This document shows, in pieces, positions 1 through 8,611 of a DNA stretch of 38,921 nt. Every line of letters starts with the position of its first letter. The first letter of the stretch is position 1. Where the stretch lies: NCBI GenBank assembly GCA_902633655.1, contig CACPHA010000013.1, positions 1 to 38,921 on the forward strand. The letters run 5' to 3'. A model generated the notes under the pieces. It saw nothing but the letters and a program-made list of their open reading frames with translations, was not told the DNA's origin and ran no database searches. Made by a program: the position numbers and the translations under genes. The stretch is from Paracoccaceae bacterium (GTDB lineage Bacteria; Pseudomonadota; Alphaproteobacteria; Rhodobacterales; Rhodobacteraceae).

Positions 1-630
1 ATCGCCAACGACTTCCGGACGAGAACAATTGATGAGCACGGCATCTGGCTTGTAATTGTTGAGAGTAGATTTGATATCTACCAATTCTTCTCCTGATCGC
101 AATTTTGTTCCGTCAAAGTCTTCAACAGACATCGCGATCCAAACGGGTTTGTTAATTTTTTTTGTAGCACGCAAGGCCCCTTCAGCCTGATCTATAGACG
201 ACATTGTTTCTATCAAAAGAAAGTCACATTGTGGAGCAAGATGATTGACAATTTCATCGTAAAGTTTCTCCGCTTCATCAGCAGGTGGGCAAATGTCGGG
301 CCTGTAAGATGCAATCAGTGGACCAATAGAGGCGGCAACTAAACCTGATCCATGTTCGTCTCTCGCTTTGGTAGCGGCGAGCGCAGCGATATCCCAAAGC
401 TCATGACGCCGCTCTGTTAATCCCGCGCGTTTTAATCGGTCATAGAGAACTGGATATGTGTTAGTCGTTGCAACAGTTGCCCCAACGTTGAAATATTCAG
501 CATGAACTTTATCAACGAGCCCTGGTTTCTCCATCATTACTGTGGTTGACCAAAGTGGTGTAGCTCGATTGCCTGAGCGCTTAACAAGCTCTTGACCGAT
601 TGAGCCGTCTAGAAGAGTGATTTGTGTCAT
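1..630 (-). CDS. Homocysteine S-methyltransferase family protein, 3' end cut by window edge
   Basis: I translated the minus strand from the ATG at 630; the frame stays open for 210 codons to base 1, so the C-terminus lies outside the window. The N-terminus (MTQITLLDGSIGQEL), the TTNTYP motif and the region ending LINCSRPEVVGD are typical of the Pfam S-methyl_trans family (BHMT, MetH N-terminus, MmuM). The Cys of LINCS corresponds to the first zinc-binding Cys; the GGCC zinc motif would lie beyond the edge. Such enzymes move a methyl group from betaine, methylmethionine or a similar donor to homocysteine. The start codon overlaps the stop of the upstream dimethylglycine dehydrogenase gene (TGA 629-627), so the two are translationally coupled. 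That pairing favours a betaine-homocysteine methyltransferase role, because dimethylglycine is the product of that reaction. Family is secure; donor is inferred. Confidence 0.88.
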   Translation of the reverse strand, partial: MTQITLLDGSIGQELVKRSGNRATPLWSTTVMMEKPGLVDKVHAEYFNVGATVATTNTYPVLYDRLKRAGLTERRHELWDIAALAATKARDEHGSGLVAASIGPLIASYRPDICPPADEAEKLYDEIVNHLAPQCDFLLIETMSSIDQAEGALRATKKINKPVWIAMSVEDFDGTKLRSGEELVDIKSTLNNYKPDAVLINCSRPEVVGD

Positions 631-3071
631 GCTTTCAACCTTTCATTATCAGGATCCCATAGGGGTTTATCTTCTTGAACTGTCGCTTTGAAGCGTTTTC
701 CGAATATCTCCACTTCGACTTCAGTACCTGGATTAGCAAGATCAGTGCGAAGCATGCCGAGGGCAATGCTAGCATTCACGCGATAACCCCACGCCCCAGA
801 TGTGGTTTCGCCAACGATCGTTCCATTGTGCCATAGCGTTGACATGTAAGGCGCATCACAGGAGCCTGCATCCACGATTAGGGAGACAAAACGTTTCTTG
901 CTGCCTTGTTGCTTTTCACTCAAAAGCGCAGCTTTTCCAGTGAACTGCTGCGGCTTGTCCAGCTTAACAAAGCGATCGAGCCCACTTTCGAACATTGAGT
1001 AATCAGTTGAAAGGTCACTTTTCCAGGCACGATAGCCTTTTTCAAGACGTAGGGAGTTAAGAGCCCACATTCCAAAAGGCTTTGCACCGGCTTGGATAAC
1101 CGAATCATATATTTCTGGCATATTTTCGTTTTCTGCATGAATTTCCCAGCCCAATTCTCCAGCAAAAGAAACACGTATTAAAAACACTTTGCGTGCCGCA
1201 ACGTTAGCGAATTGATGGGTCAACCAACCTCGGGATAAATCTGCATCCGTCAGTCCTGACAAAATCTCCCTAGATTTGGGACCGGTCACGATTAAGGTGT
1301 CTCTTTCTGTAGTTGTTTCGCGCATATTTATGCCATCTGGGAGAGTGTTTTGGATCATTTCAAAATCATGCCACTGAGCTGTGGCGGCGGTGATAAGCAC
1401 GAAATTATCTTGGGTAATTCGTATACAGGAAAATTCTGAAAGAGTGCGACCACGGTTGTCTGCGACATAGACTAAGTTCATCAGGCCCACTTTGGGTATG
1501 CTGCCAGTACAGAAGCCGCGAAGCCAGTCGTCAGCTCCTTTTCCTTGAATCCAGAAGCGTGAAAACCCAGGTAGGTCGAGAACTCCGCAGTGATCCCTTA
1601 CTGCCTCGCATTCCTCTTTAATTCGCTGTTCCCATGGGCCGTCCCGGTCCCATGTCTGAGTTGTTTCTTCGGATGTATTATCATCCGGTTTTGCAAACCA
1701 GTTGGCCCGCTCCCAGCCGTTATAGGCGCCCATCTGGCCACCCAGTTTAACAATTTTTTCATGCAGAGGTGAGAGCTTTTTATTTCTGCCCGCAGGCCAT
1801 TCGTGCCATGGAAAGTGCATAGCATATTCGTGGCCATAAACCTCCAGTCCTTTAGCAACGCAATAAGCATGATCTGTGTAATCTGTGTACCTGCGAGGAT
1901 CACAGGACCACATGTCCCATTCTGTCTGGTTGTCAACAACCCACTCGGCAAGCACTTTGCCTGCGCCGCCTCCCTGAGCAATCCCGAAGGTAAATACACA
2001 TGCTTCGAACGCATTGGGCACACCTGGCATTGGTCCGATCAGAGGCATACCATCCGGTGCGTAAGGAATTGGCCCATTGATGACCTTAGAAACACCACCC
2101 TCACCAAGGATAGGGACACGCGCAAGAGCATCTTCAATATACCATTCCAAGCGGTCCAGATCGTCTGGATACAGCTGGAAGCTGAAATCTTCGGGAAGCG
2201 GATCTTTTGGTGTCGCCCAGTGGGCACGGCAGTTCCTTTCGTAGGGTCCAAGGTTAAAACCGTTTTTTTCTTGCCGTAGGTAGTAAGAGCTATCCACATC
2301 GCGCAACAGTGGAAGTTTGTTACCGTTTCTTTCCGACCAGGCTTTCACCTCTTCAACCTCTTCGAACAAGATATACTGATGGCTCATCACCATCATTGGA
2401 ACAGTACGCCCACCGAAGGGTTTAAACCATTCACCAATGCGCTGAGCATAATAGCCCGCGGCATTAACAACATATTCGCACCGAATTTCACCTCTTTCTG
2501 TTTCGATGATCCACTCGCCATTCGCACGGCGCACGCCAGTTGCTGGGGTAAAGCGCAATATTGTTGCGCCCAGATCTCGTGCGCCTTTTGCTAAAGCCTG
2601 TGTGAGCTGAGCGGGATCAATATCTCCATCGTTGGGATCATAAAGGGCACCTTGTAAATCGTGTGTTTTGATAAAGGGGTATTTGGCTTTGATCTCATGG
2701 AGACCAAGAATATCAATGTCCATGCCCTGATTTCTTCCCATTCCTTTAGCACGTTCAAATTCTTGCATACGTTTTGGGGAATGGGCTAGTCGAATAGAGC
2801 CCGTAACATGGTAATTCATCGGGTAATCGACAGTCGAGCCAAGGTCACGATAAAGTTCAGTTGAATATCTTTGCATATTCATTACTGACCAGCTTGTTGA
2901 AAATGTGGGCACATTGCCGGCTGCATGCCAGGTGCTACCTGCCGTGAGCTCATTCTTTTCGAGCAGCACACATTCACTCCATCCAACTTTGGCCAAATGA
3001 TAAAGGCAGGAAGCGCCCACAACACCGCCACCAATAATAACAACGCGGGCAGTGGATGGAATATCAGACAT
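627..3071 (-). CDS. Dimethylglycine/sarcosine dehydrogenase-type flavoprotein with folate-binding GcvT domain
   Basis: 814 residues. Residues ~8-400 form a DAO-type FAD domain with the dinucleotide motif GGGVVG at 14-19 and GSTWHAAG at 45-52. His49 of this motif matches the histidine that carries covalent FAD in dimethylglycine and sarcosine dehydrogenases. Residues ~430-814 form a GcvT-like aminomethyltransferase domain that should bind tetrahydrofolate and capture the released one-carbon unit as methylene-THF. Length and layout match DMGDH. The family also includes sarcosine dehydrogenase and other N-methyl amine demethylases, so the substrate is not certain; the coupled homocysteine methyltransferase makes dimethylglycine the best guess. 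A good ribosome site (GGGAG about 9 bases upstream) supports the ATG at 3071. The protein is probably cytoplasmic, since no signal peptide is seen. Confidence 0.9.
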   Translation of the reverse strand: MSDIPSTARVVIIGGGVVGASCLYHLAKVGWSECVLLEKNELTAGSTWHAAGNVPTFSTSWSVMNMQRYSTELYRDLGSTVDYPMNYHVTGSIRLAHSPKRMQEFERAKGMGRNQGMDIDILGLHEIKAKYPFIKTHDLQGALYDPNDGDIDPAQLTQALAKGARDLGATILRFTPATGVRRANGEWIIETERGEIRCEYVVNAAGYYAQRIGEWFKPFGGRTVPMMVMSHQYILFEEVEEVKAWSERNGNKLPLLRDVDSSYYLRQEKNGFNLGPYERNCRAHWATPKDPLPEDFSFQLYPDDLDRLEWYIEDALARVPILGEGGVSKVINGPIPYAPDGMPLIGPMPGVPNAFEACVFTFGIAQGGGAGKVLAEWVVDNQTEWDMWSCDPRRYTDYTDHAYCVAKGLEVYGHEYAMHFPWHEWPAGRNKKLSPLHEKIVKLGGQMGAYNGWERANWFAKPDDNTSEETTQTWDRDGPWEQRIKEECEAVRDHCGVLDLPGFSRFWIQGKGADDWLRGFCTGSIPKVGLMNLVYVADNRGRTLSEFSCIRITQDNFVLITAATAQWHDFEMIQNTLPDGINMRETTTERDTLIVTGPKSREILSGLTDADLSRGWLTHQFANVAARKVFLIRVSFAGELGWEIHAENENMPEIYDSVIQAGAKPFGMWALNSLRLEKGYRAWKSDLSTDYSMFESGLDRFVKLDKPQQFTGKAALLSEKQQGSKKRFVSLIVDAGSCDAPYMSTLWHNGTIVGETTSGAWGYRVNASIALGMLRTDLANPGTEVEVEIFGKRFKATVQEDKPLWDPDNERLKA

Positions 3072-3280
3072 TATATTTTTCTCCCTTATTTAAGGCATAG
3101 CAGTTGAATAGTTCACCTAGTGTGAGTTTAGTAAGATTATTTAAAGGGTCCTGATGGGGATATTGCTCATTGGTCACGGTGATAACTAACAGTCCGTAAT
3201 TGTTGGTAGCATTTTTTCTCAATATACCTGCCCTCATAAATACCTTTGGTGTAAGAAGTTTGAATAAGACAATTCCATGT

Positions 3281-3667
3281 TCAATACTCCTCAAACTGAG
3301 GCGCACCATCAGCGACTAAGTAGTAATTCCCTTTGCTGGCAACATAGATGTGGCGCATAATTTTTAGGTCTATTGTTCCATCTAATGTACCGGTGGCAAC
3401 AGCCGTTCGTCCGTCTCCGTAGCGTTCGTAAAATAGGCTTGCACCACAACCTGAGCAAAAGCCTCTCCTTGCTATGTCTGATGAGCGATACCAATTAAGT
3501 TTTGTCTCCGTGAGCAATATAAGGTCATCGCTATCAACTTGAGTTGCCGCCCAATAATGTCCAGACGTTTTACGGCATTGGCTACAATGGCAGAGTACCA
3601 CATCGCGCAAATTTCCTGTTAGTTTAAACTTTACACCGCCACAAGCGCAGGATCCGCTGACTGACAT
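3281..3667 (-). CDS. GFA-family zinc protein (glutathione-dependent formaldehyde-activating enzyme/CENP-V fold)
   Basis: 128 residues from the ATG at 3667. A TTG one codon upstream is also open, but the AAGGAG site lies about 8 bases before the ATG. Zinc-binding cysteine groups typical of Pfam GFA are visible: CACGG at 7-11, CHCSQC at 26-31 and FCSGCG at 70-75. The founding member was proposed to speed glutathione addition to formaldehyde; many family members have no proven activity. Formaldehyde is a by-product of dimethylglycine/sarcosine oxidation, and that gene lies just downstream on the same strand, so a role in formaldehyde handling is attractive but inferred. The gene directly follows the LysE-type exporter (stop TAA 3673-3671, only three bases before this ATG), so they are probably co-transcribed. 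Confidence 0.85.
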   Translation of the reverse strand: MSVSGSCACGGVKFKLTGNLRDVVLCHCSQCRKTSGHYWAATQVDSDDLILLTETKLNWYRSSDIARRGFCSGCGASLFYERYGDGRTAVATGTLDGTIDLKIMRHIYVASKGNYYLVADGAPQFEEY

Positions 3668-3670
3668 CAA

Positions 3671-4291
3671 TTACTCTCCTTTTGGTACGGGCGAGAGGCC
3701 CAAAAAAAATCCGTAACCAATGAAACAAACTGCCAGTATACGTCGCAGCCATATGTTTAAAATACCGCTGAGAGCTGCGCGGCCCAGGAACGCCCCCAGC
3801 GCACAAAAGGTTACGTAACTTAGTGTTGTAAGACAAAGCGCTGTCGGAAATATTACCCAAATCTGTTCGCCCATTGGCACATCGGGCGCCACGAATTGGC
3901 TAAAGGCTGCAAGGTAGCCTGCTAAAGATTTCGGATTGATCGTTGCCACCCAAAAAGCTTTTACGTAAATCTGCTCAGGCTTTGGTAACTGATGAGCAAT
4001 TAGGCAGTGGGCTGTGAGCCAACCGCGAATGCCCAAATAGATCAAAAATCCTGCACTTATCCATTTGAAAGTAAAAAATACGCTGTTTGGTGCGGCTATT
4101 AGCGCCGTGATACCAAAGACAGATAGAGTGATAAACAATGTCGCTTGCGTCAGAATGCCGAGCACGCAGACTAGTGATAAACGAAAGCCATAAGCTATCG
4201 CAACGCTAATACAATTCAAGGCATTGGGTCCAGGTGTGGTGACAAAAATTGCCCAGAAACTTGCGAAGACTAGCCAAGCTTCCCAGGACAT
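3671..4291 (-). CDS. LysE/RhtB-family amino-acid exporter
   Basis: 206 residues, strongly hydrophobic, with about five to six membrane segments. The N-terminal segment contains the motif TTPGPNALNCISVAIAYG, the conserved P-G-P-N block of LysE/RhtB translocators. Members export amino acids or derivatives such as homoserine, threonine, lysine or cysteine from the cytoplasm; the substrate here cannot be told. It starts four bases after the stop of the XRE-cupin regulator and ends directly before the GFA gene, so the three form one operon. There is no strong ribosome site within the end of the regulator gene, suggesting translational coupling. The regulator probably senses the exporter's substrate, but this is inference from gene order. 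Confidence 0.88.
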   Translation of the reverse strand: MSWEAWLVFASFWAIFVTTPGPNALNCISVAIAYGFRLSLVCVLGILTQATLFITLSVFGITALIAAPNSVFFTFKWISAGFLIYLGIRGWLTAHCLIAHQLPKPEQIYVKAFWVATINPKSLAGYLAAFSQFVAPDVPMGEQIWVIFPTALCLTTLSYVTFCALGAFLGRAALSGILNIWLRRILAVCFIGYGFFLGLSPVPKGE

Positions 4292-4295
4292 AGCG

Positions 4296-4868
4296 CTAAT
4301 AAACCGGCGGGGCGATCACCCAGATCGCCACTGCCGGCTCCTTGTAGGGGTTAGCATATTTAAAGGCTTCTCCCCGTATACGAAAACCATCACCCGGCTT
4401 AATTGTAAAGCATTTGCCTTCAATCGTTATATCGAGCTTGCCGGATATCAGGTATCCAACTTCTTGCGTTGGACGACTGACAGGCTTTGCAAGTTTTGCA
4501 CCAGGTATAAAAGTGGAATGTACCACTTCAAAATCGTCTGTGAGGTCGGGAGAGAGCAATTCCTCCAAAAGACCCGCTTCTTTGGAGCCGATCGATCGGC
4601 GTGCACCCTGTCTCACTATAAAACCAATTTCTTCCGGGGCAGCTTTAGCTTGGCCAAACAGCATAGATATCGGAATTTCAAGATTTTTTGCAAGATCGCG
4701 TAAATCATCGATTGACGGTTCCGATAGGTTGCGCTCAACCTGCGAAAGCCAGCCAACGGATTTACCAACGGCGTTAGCCAGATCACTCAGCGTTAAGCCG
4801 CGTGACTTGCGTAGCGACCTTAGGTCTGCTCCAAGACAGTCATAATGTGCGAGATCAAGAGTGGGCAT
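4296..4868 (-). CDS. XRE-family regulator with C-terminal cupin domain
   Basis: 190 residues. Residues ~13-67 form a Cro/CI-type helix-turn-helix (LRKSRGLTLSDLANAVGKSVGWLSQVERN), and residues ~110-185 form a small-ligand-binding cupin barrel (EVGYLISGKLDITIEG, then IKPGDGFRI). This layout matches the PuuR/MmsR-like repressors of amine and amino-acid metabolism. It is the first gene of a probable operon with the LysE exporter and the GFA protein. The 114-base gap to the divergent rluA contains an imperfect inverted repeat (TTTTTCTTGA at 4889-4898 and TCAAGGAAAA at 4923-4932), which could hold an operator; that is only suggestive. The effector is unknown. Confidence 0.88.
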   Translation of the reverse strand: MPTLDLAHYDCLGADLRSLRKSRGLTLSDLANAVGKSVGWLSQVERNLSEPSIDDLRDLAKNLEIPISMLFGQAKAAPEEIGFIVRQGARRSIGSKEAGLLEELLSPDLTDDFEVVHSTFIPGAKLAKPVSRPTQEVGYLISGKLDITIEGKCFTIKPGDGFRIRGEAFKYANPYKEPAVAIWVIAPPVY

Positions 4869-4982
4869 ATTGGATTGTGGAAATTCTATTTTTCTTGACG
4901 GTGCCTTGTGGTAGTGAAAAAATCAAGGAAAATTTCATAAACCCAAGTGGACATGTAGCAACCCACAGTCTAAGGCTTGACT

Positions 4983-5630
4983 ATGGAAACAGCTTACGCC
5001 CCCCCCAAAAAGCCACTCGTAATACTCCATGAGGACCGTGAGACTCTTGTGGTCAATAAACCCTCAGGGTTGCTATCCGTTCCTGGGAAAACCGAAGATC
5101 TCGCAGATTGTCTGCTGAAGCGCGTTCAAGTGGCTTTTCCCGATGCACTACTTGTGCACCGCCTTGATCGAGATACGTCAGGCGTTATGGTCTTTGGGAT
5201 GACGGCCCATGGCCAGCGTCATCTGTCCATGCAGTTTGAAAAACGGGTTGTTAAAAAGGTATATGTTGCGCGGGTTGCGGGGAGGTTTGTCGAACGCTCT
5301 GGTGAGATTGATCTACCTTTGATCGTTGATTGGCCGAATAGGCCGCTTCAAATGGTTTGCCATAAAACAGGACGGGCGGCATTTACGGAGTGGAAATTAT
5401 TAAAGACAGGTTGTGAGGAAAGCCGATTGCGGCTGATGCCTAAAACCGGTCGCTCACACCAGTTGCGTGTGCATTGCCTCGCAATAGGCCATCCAATCCT
5501 TGGTGATCGGCTTTATGCACCGGAAACTGCTGATAGTTATCCGCGTATTATGCTTCACGCCGAAGAACTGCGCCTCAATCACCCCGAAAGTGGTAAGGGC
5601 ATGAAATTTCGATCCAAAGCGCCTTTTTAA
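4983..5630 (+). CDS. RluA-family RNA pseudouridine synthase
   Basis: 215 residues from the ATG at 4983 (a TTG two codons upstream is also open; TAAGG lies 7 bases before the ATG). The catalytic motif HRLDRDTSG is intact, with Asp62 as the nucleophile that attacks the target uridine. Later blocks (EKRVVKKVYVARV, and TGRSHQLRVH near residue 160) are standard for RluA-type enzymes. There is no N-terminal S4 domain and the length is close to that of RluA, so rRNA and/or tRNA modification of the RluA kind is likely, though paralogues with other targets are common. The gene is convergent with the error-prone polymerase gene, with only 20 bases between their ends. Confidence 0.9.
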   Translation: METAYAPPKKPLVILHEDRETLVVNKPSGLLSVPGKTEDLADCLLKRVQVAFPDALLVHRLDRDTSGVMVFGMTAHGQRHLSMQFEKRVVKKVYVARVAGRFVERSGEIDLPLIVDWPNRPLQMVCHKTGRAAFTEWKLLKTGCEESRLRLMPKTGRSHQLRVHCLAIGHPILGDRLYAPETADSYPRIMLHAEELRLNHPESGKGMKFRSKAPF

Positions 5631-5650
5631 TATGAAATATAATTTATATA

Positions 5651-8545
5651 TCAGGTTTGTATGTCTGGCGTCAAAATAGGCCTCAGTAAAGCTAAAGGGT
5701 GTGCGCGGAGGCTAAGAGAGAAGGCAACATAGTCTTCGAACATTTCCTCGGCAAGGCTCATCTTTGGCAGGTGGGCTTCAGGTTCTGCCCAGCCTTCACC
5801 GTCCATATCTACTGCAAAGAGTGGTAGAGGAATCTCAGAGGTGATCGCTTTGGCTTGCCAAAGTGCTTCACGCCGGCTGAGCCTAAGTGAGGTAAACACA
5901 TCGGCCTCTGCCAGACGAACAAGAACCAAGGGCGATGTGCCTGCTCGGCGCCACACATCTTCTACCGATAGATACCCGTTACCTCTTGCTGCAGTGATCC
6001 AGACGGCATCGTCTTCCTTCAGCCCTTTGAGTTGGCGCAACCCGAGGCGTAGAGCGAGTCCGCCGTGCCCGTCCGGCTCCATCGTATTGTCCCAATAGCT
6101 GTCATTGATGCAAACAGGGCGTATCTCAACTCCATGTTCTTTGGCATCGCGCACGATCTGTGCTGGTGCATAAAACCCCATCGGTTGAGAGTTTAGAAGT
6201 GCGCATGCAAAGATGCCCGGGTGGTGGCATTTGATCCAGGCGCTTGCATAAACAAGAAATGCGAAACTGGCCGCATGACTTTCAGGAAAGCCGTAGGAAC
6301 CAAAACCTTCAATTTGGGAAAAGCAGCGTTCGGCAAACGGCACATCATAACCGTTTTTCTGCATACCGCTGAGGAAGCGGTTTTTGAATTCACTCACACT
6401 GCCGTGCTTTTTAAAGGTAGCGAGTGAGCGGCGCAGGCGGTCAGCCTCATCTGGGGAAAAGCCTGCGCCGATTATAGCGATTTGCATAGCCTGTTCCTGA
6501 AAGAGTGGTACGCCAAGTGTTTTGCCTAAAACCTTACCCAAATCGTTGGAGGGAAATTCAACAGGTTCTTCCTTATTGCGGCGACGGATATAGGGATGCA
6601 CCATATCTCCCTGGATGGGGCCTGGACGGATGATTGCCACTTCGATTACAAGGTCGTAGAAACAGCGTGGGTTCATCCGAGGCAAAAAGTTCATCTGCGC
6701 ACGGCTCTCCACCTGGAATACACCAATGCTGTCTGCTTTGCACAGCATGTCGTATACTTTGGAGTCTTCCTGGGGGAGGCTTGCCAGCGTATAATCCTGC
6801 CCTGCGTGCTGGCGTATTAGTTCAAAGCTCTTACTTAGGCAGGTTAGCATACCAAGGCTCAACACATCCACCTTCAGAATGCCGAGCGCATCGATGTCAT
6901 CCTTATCCCAGCAAATGACTGTACGGTCTTCCATCGTGGCATTTTCAATCGGAACCAACTCATCAAGCCGCCCATCTGTAATAACAAAACCGCCCACGTG
7001 CTGGCTGAGGTGGCGGGGAAAGCCTATTACTTCACGCATAAGATCAAGCGTTTGGCGTAATCGGCGGTCGTTCGGGTTGAGGCCAATTTCGCGCAGGCGG
7101 TGGTCTTCGAGCCCGCTAATGCGGTTGGAAAATCCCCAAAGCTGGGAGGAGAGGGCTGCCACTGTATCCTCCGTGAGCCCCATAGCTTTTCCGACCTCAC
7201 GTACAGCACGTTTGCCGCGGTAGTGTATCACCGTGGCGCAAAGGCCTGCCCGATGCCGACCGTAGTGCTCATAAATATGCTGAATAACCTCTTCGCGCCG
7301 TTCGTGTTCAAAGTCAACGTCAATATCAGGTGGTTCATCGCGAGCTTCTGAGACAAAACGTTCAAAGACCATTGTTCCAATCTCAGGACTGACAGAGGTA
7401 ATGCCAAGGGAATAGCAAACGACAGAATTTGCCGCTGACCCTCGCCCCTGACACAGAATATCACGGGATCGTGCGAAGTGGACAATATCGCGCACTGTCA
7501 GGAAGTAGGGTTCATATTTAAGTTTAGCGATCAGATTTAGCTCATGTTCGAGCATATTGCGCACTTTTTTAGAGGCTCCGTGAGGATAGCGCCAGTCGAG
7601 CCCTTTATGCGCCAGACGAGTTAAACGTTCTTTTGGTGTTTCCTGTCCGTTAATCTCAGACGGATATTTGTAGCGGAGCTCATCAAGTGTAAAAGTTAGG
7701 CTCTTTGCTAGCTTGGTGGCGCGTATGACAGCCTTTGGGAAGGCCCGGAAGATGTAGTACATTTCATCTTCTGATCGCAAGCGCTGTTCTGCATTGGCAA
7801 GCGCACAACGGCCCAATTGATCTACCCGCGTATTAGTGCGAATAGCGGTCAAGACATCTACCAGACGTCGGCGTCTTGCCTGGTGCATCATTGGGCGGGC
7901 ACTGGCAAGTAACGCTAGCCCTAGATCTTGGCCAAGCTTTGCGATGGTTTCAAAACGTGTGGCGTCCTGCCCATCGTAGGAGGGTGCAATCAAAAGATGC
8001 ATGTTTTTCCTAAAGTGTTGAGTTAATTTTGTTGCGTGTAGTTCCCAATGACTCGCGCCGTACTTACACTTTAGTTCCTGTGGCGGATGGAGCAGAAGTT
8101 GTAATCCATCTCCATTTTCCAGTAGATCGCCTAGGTTGAGTCTGCAGTGGCCTTTCTTCGCTTTGCGTCGTCCTTTTGTTAGAAGTCGGCAGAGCGTAAC
8201 CCAGCCTTTGTGGGTTTCTGGCAGTATGGTAACTTTTAGTCCTTCATCAAAGGTGAGTAGTGCCGCAGGAATGAGACGAGGAACGTTTAAAATATCAAGG
8301 GATGGTGGCTTTGGAATATGGGTTGGTCTTGGGGGACCGAAGCTATCTTTGGCTATACGTTCTGCTACCAGCTGTTTTATTTTGCGTGCTTCACTGTGAG
8401 CGCGCACAATACCCGCAACTGAATTTTCATCGGCAATAGCGATAGCGGGTAGACCCAGTAAAGCCGCACGGGCTACATATTCCTCGGGATGTGAAGCCCC
8501 GGTTAGGAAGGTAAAATTCGAAGTGGCAGAGAGTTCAACAAACAT
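5651..8545 (-). CDS. dnaE2: Error-prone DNA polymerase III alpha-like subunit (DnaE2/ImuC), lacking the C-terminal OB domain
   Basis: 964 residues. The N-terminal PHP-like domain opens with FVELSATSNFTFLTGASHPEE, characteristic of DnaE2/ImuC rather than replicative DnaE. The palm carries GRGSAANSVVCY and PDIDVDF (about residues 405-411) with the acidic catalytic residues, and the fingers and helix-hairpin-helix regions follow. The family is usually about 1050-1100 residues and ends with an OB fold; this protein stops at HPLALLRPILTPDIQT, just where that fold would begin, so roughly 100-120 residues are absent. DnaE2 carries out translesion synthesis in SOS mutagenesis together with ImuA and ImuB. 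Neither partner gene is in this window. A LexA-like box lies just upstream (8559-8573). It may be functional, or a slightly shortened decaying copy. Confidence 0.9.
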   Translation of the reverse strand: MFVELSATSNFTFLTGASHPEEYVARAALLGLPAIAIADENSVAGIVRAHSEARKIKQLVAERIAKDSFGPPRPTHIPKPPSLDILNVPRLIPAALLTFDEGLKVTILPETHKGWVTLCRLLTKGRRKAKKGHCRLNLGDLLENGDGLQLLLHPPQELKCKYGASHWELHATKLTQHFRKNMHLLIAPSYDGQDATRFETIAKLGQDLGLALLASARPMMHQARRRRLVDVLTAIRTNTRVDQLGRCALANAEQRLRSEDEMYYIFRAFPKAVIRATKLAKSLTFTLDELRYKYPSEINGQETPKERLTRLAHKGLDWRYPHGASKKVRNMLEHELNLIAKLKYEPYFLTVRDIVHFARSRDILCQGRGSAANSVVCYSLGITSVSPEIGTMVFERFVSEARDEPPDIDVDFEHERREEVIQHIYEHYGRHRAGLCATVIHYRGKRAVREVGKAMGLTEDTVAALSSQLWGFSNRISGLEDHRLREIGLNPNDRRLRQTLDLMREVIGFPRHLSQHVGGFVITDGRLDELVPIENATMEDRTVICWDKDDIDALGILKVDVLSLGMLTCLSKSFELIRQHAGQDYTLASLPQEDSKVYDMLCKADSIGVFQVESRAQMNFLPRMNPRCFYDLVIEVAIIRPGPIQGDMVHPYIRRRNKEEPVEFPSNDLGKVLGKTLGVPLFQEQAMQIAIIGAGFSPDEADRLRRSLATFKKHGSVSEFKNRFLSGMQKNGYDVPFAERCFSQIEGFGSYGFPESHAASFAFLVYASAWIKCHHPGIFACALLNSQPMGFYAPAQIVRDAKEHGVEIRPVCINDSYWDNTMEPDGHGGLALRLGLRQLKGLKEDDAVWITAARGNGYLSVEDVWRRAGTSPLVLVRLAEADVFTSLRLSRREALWQAKAITSEIPLPLFAVDMDGEGWAEPEAHLPKMSLAEEMFEDYVAFSLSLRAHPLALLRPILTPDIQT

Positions 8546-8551
8546 AATAAC

Positions 8552-8592
8552 TTAATGTATTCACGTTTTGTTCTAATTCCACAATACATTAA
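8552..8592. repeat. Perfect 10-bp inverted repeat around the LexA-like box
   Basis: TTAATGTATT (8552-8561) and AATACATTAA (8583-8592) are exact reverse complements separated by 21 bases. The left arm overlaps the LexA-like box. The repeat lies in the 66-base gap between dnaE2 and the end of the upstream dehydrogenase gene. It has no G+C-rich stem or T-run, so it is a poor intrinsic terminator. An operator for another regulator, or promoter elements inside the arms, is possible. Confidence 0.5.
8559..8573 (-). promoter_or_regulatory. Candidate LexA (SOS) box in front of dnaE2
   Basis: Read on the minus strand the bases are GAACAAAACGTGAAT. This differs at one of eight specified positions from the alphaproteobacterial LexA consensus GAAC-N7-GAAC (GTTC-N7-GTTC). 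It lies 14 bases before the dnaE2 start codon, where a repressor would block transcription or early elongation. SOS control of dnaE2 is well known in alphaproteobacteria. Match seen; function inferred. Confidence 0.5.
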
Positions 8593-8611
8593 AAACATCA
8601 ACAATTTTGTA

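Noticed and set aside
1598-2594. Several 60-160-codon open frames inside the dimethylglycine dehydrogenase gene on both strands
   Set aside because: They lie wholly within a conserved gene and have no family resemblance; they are shadows of its codon pattern.
3064-3309. 81-codon minus-strand open frame in the gap between the dimethylglycine dehydrogenase and GFA genes
   Set aside because: It overlaps both neighbours, has no ribosome site or family resemblance, and low-complexity composition; the 209-base gap is treated as non-coding.
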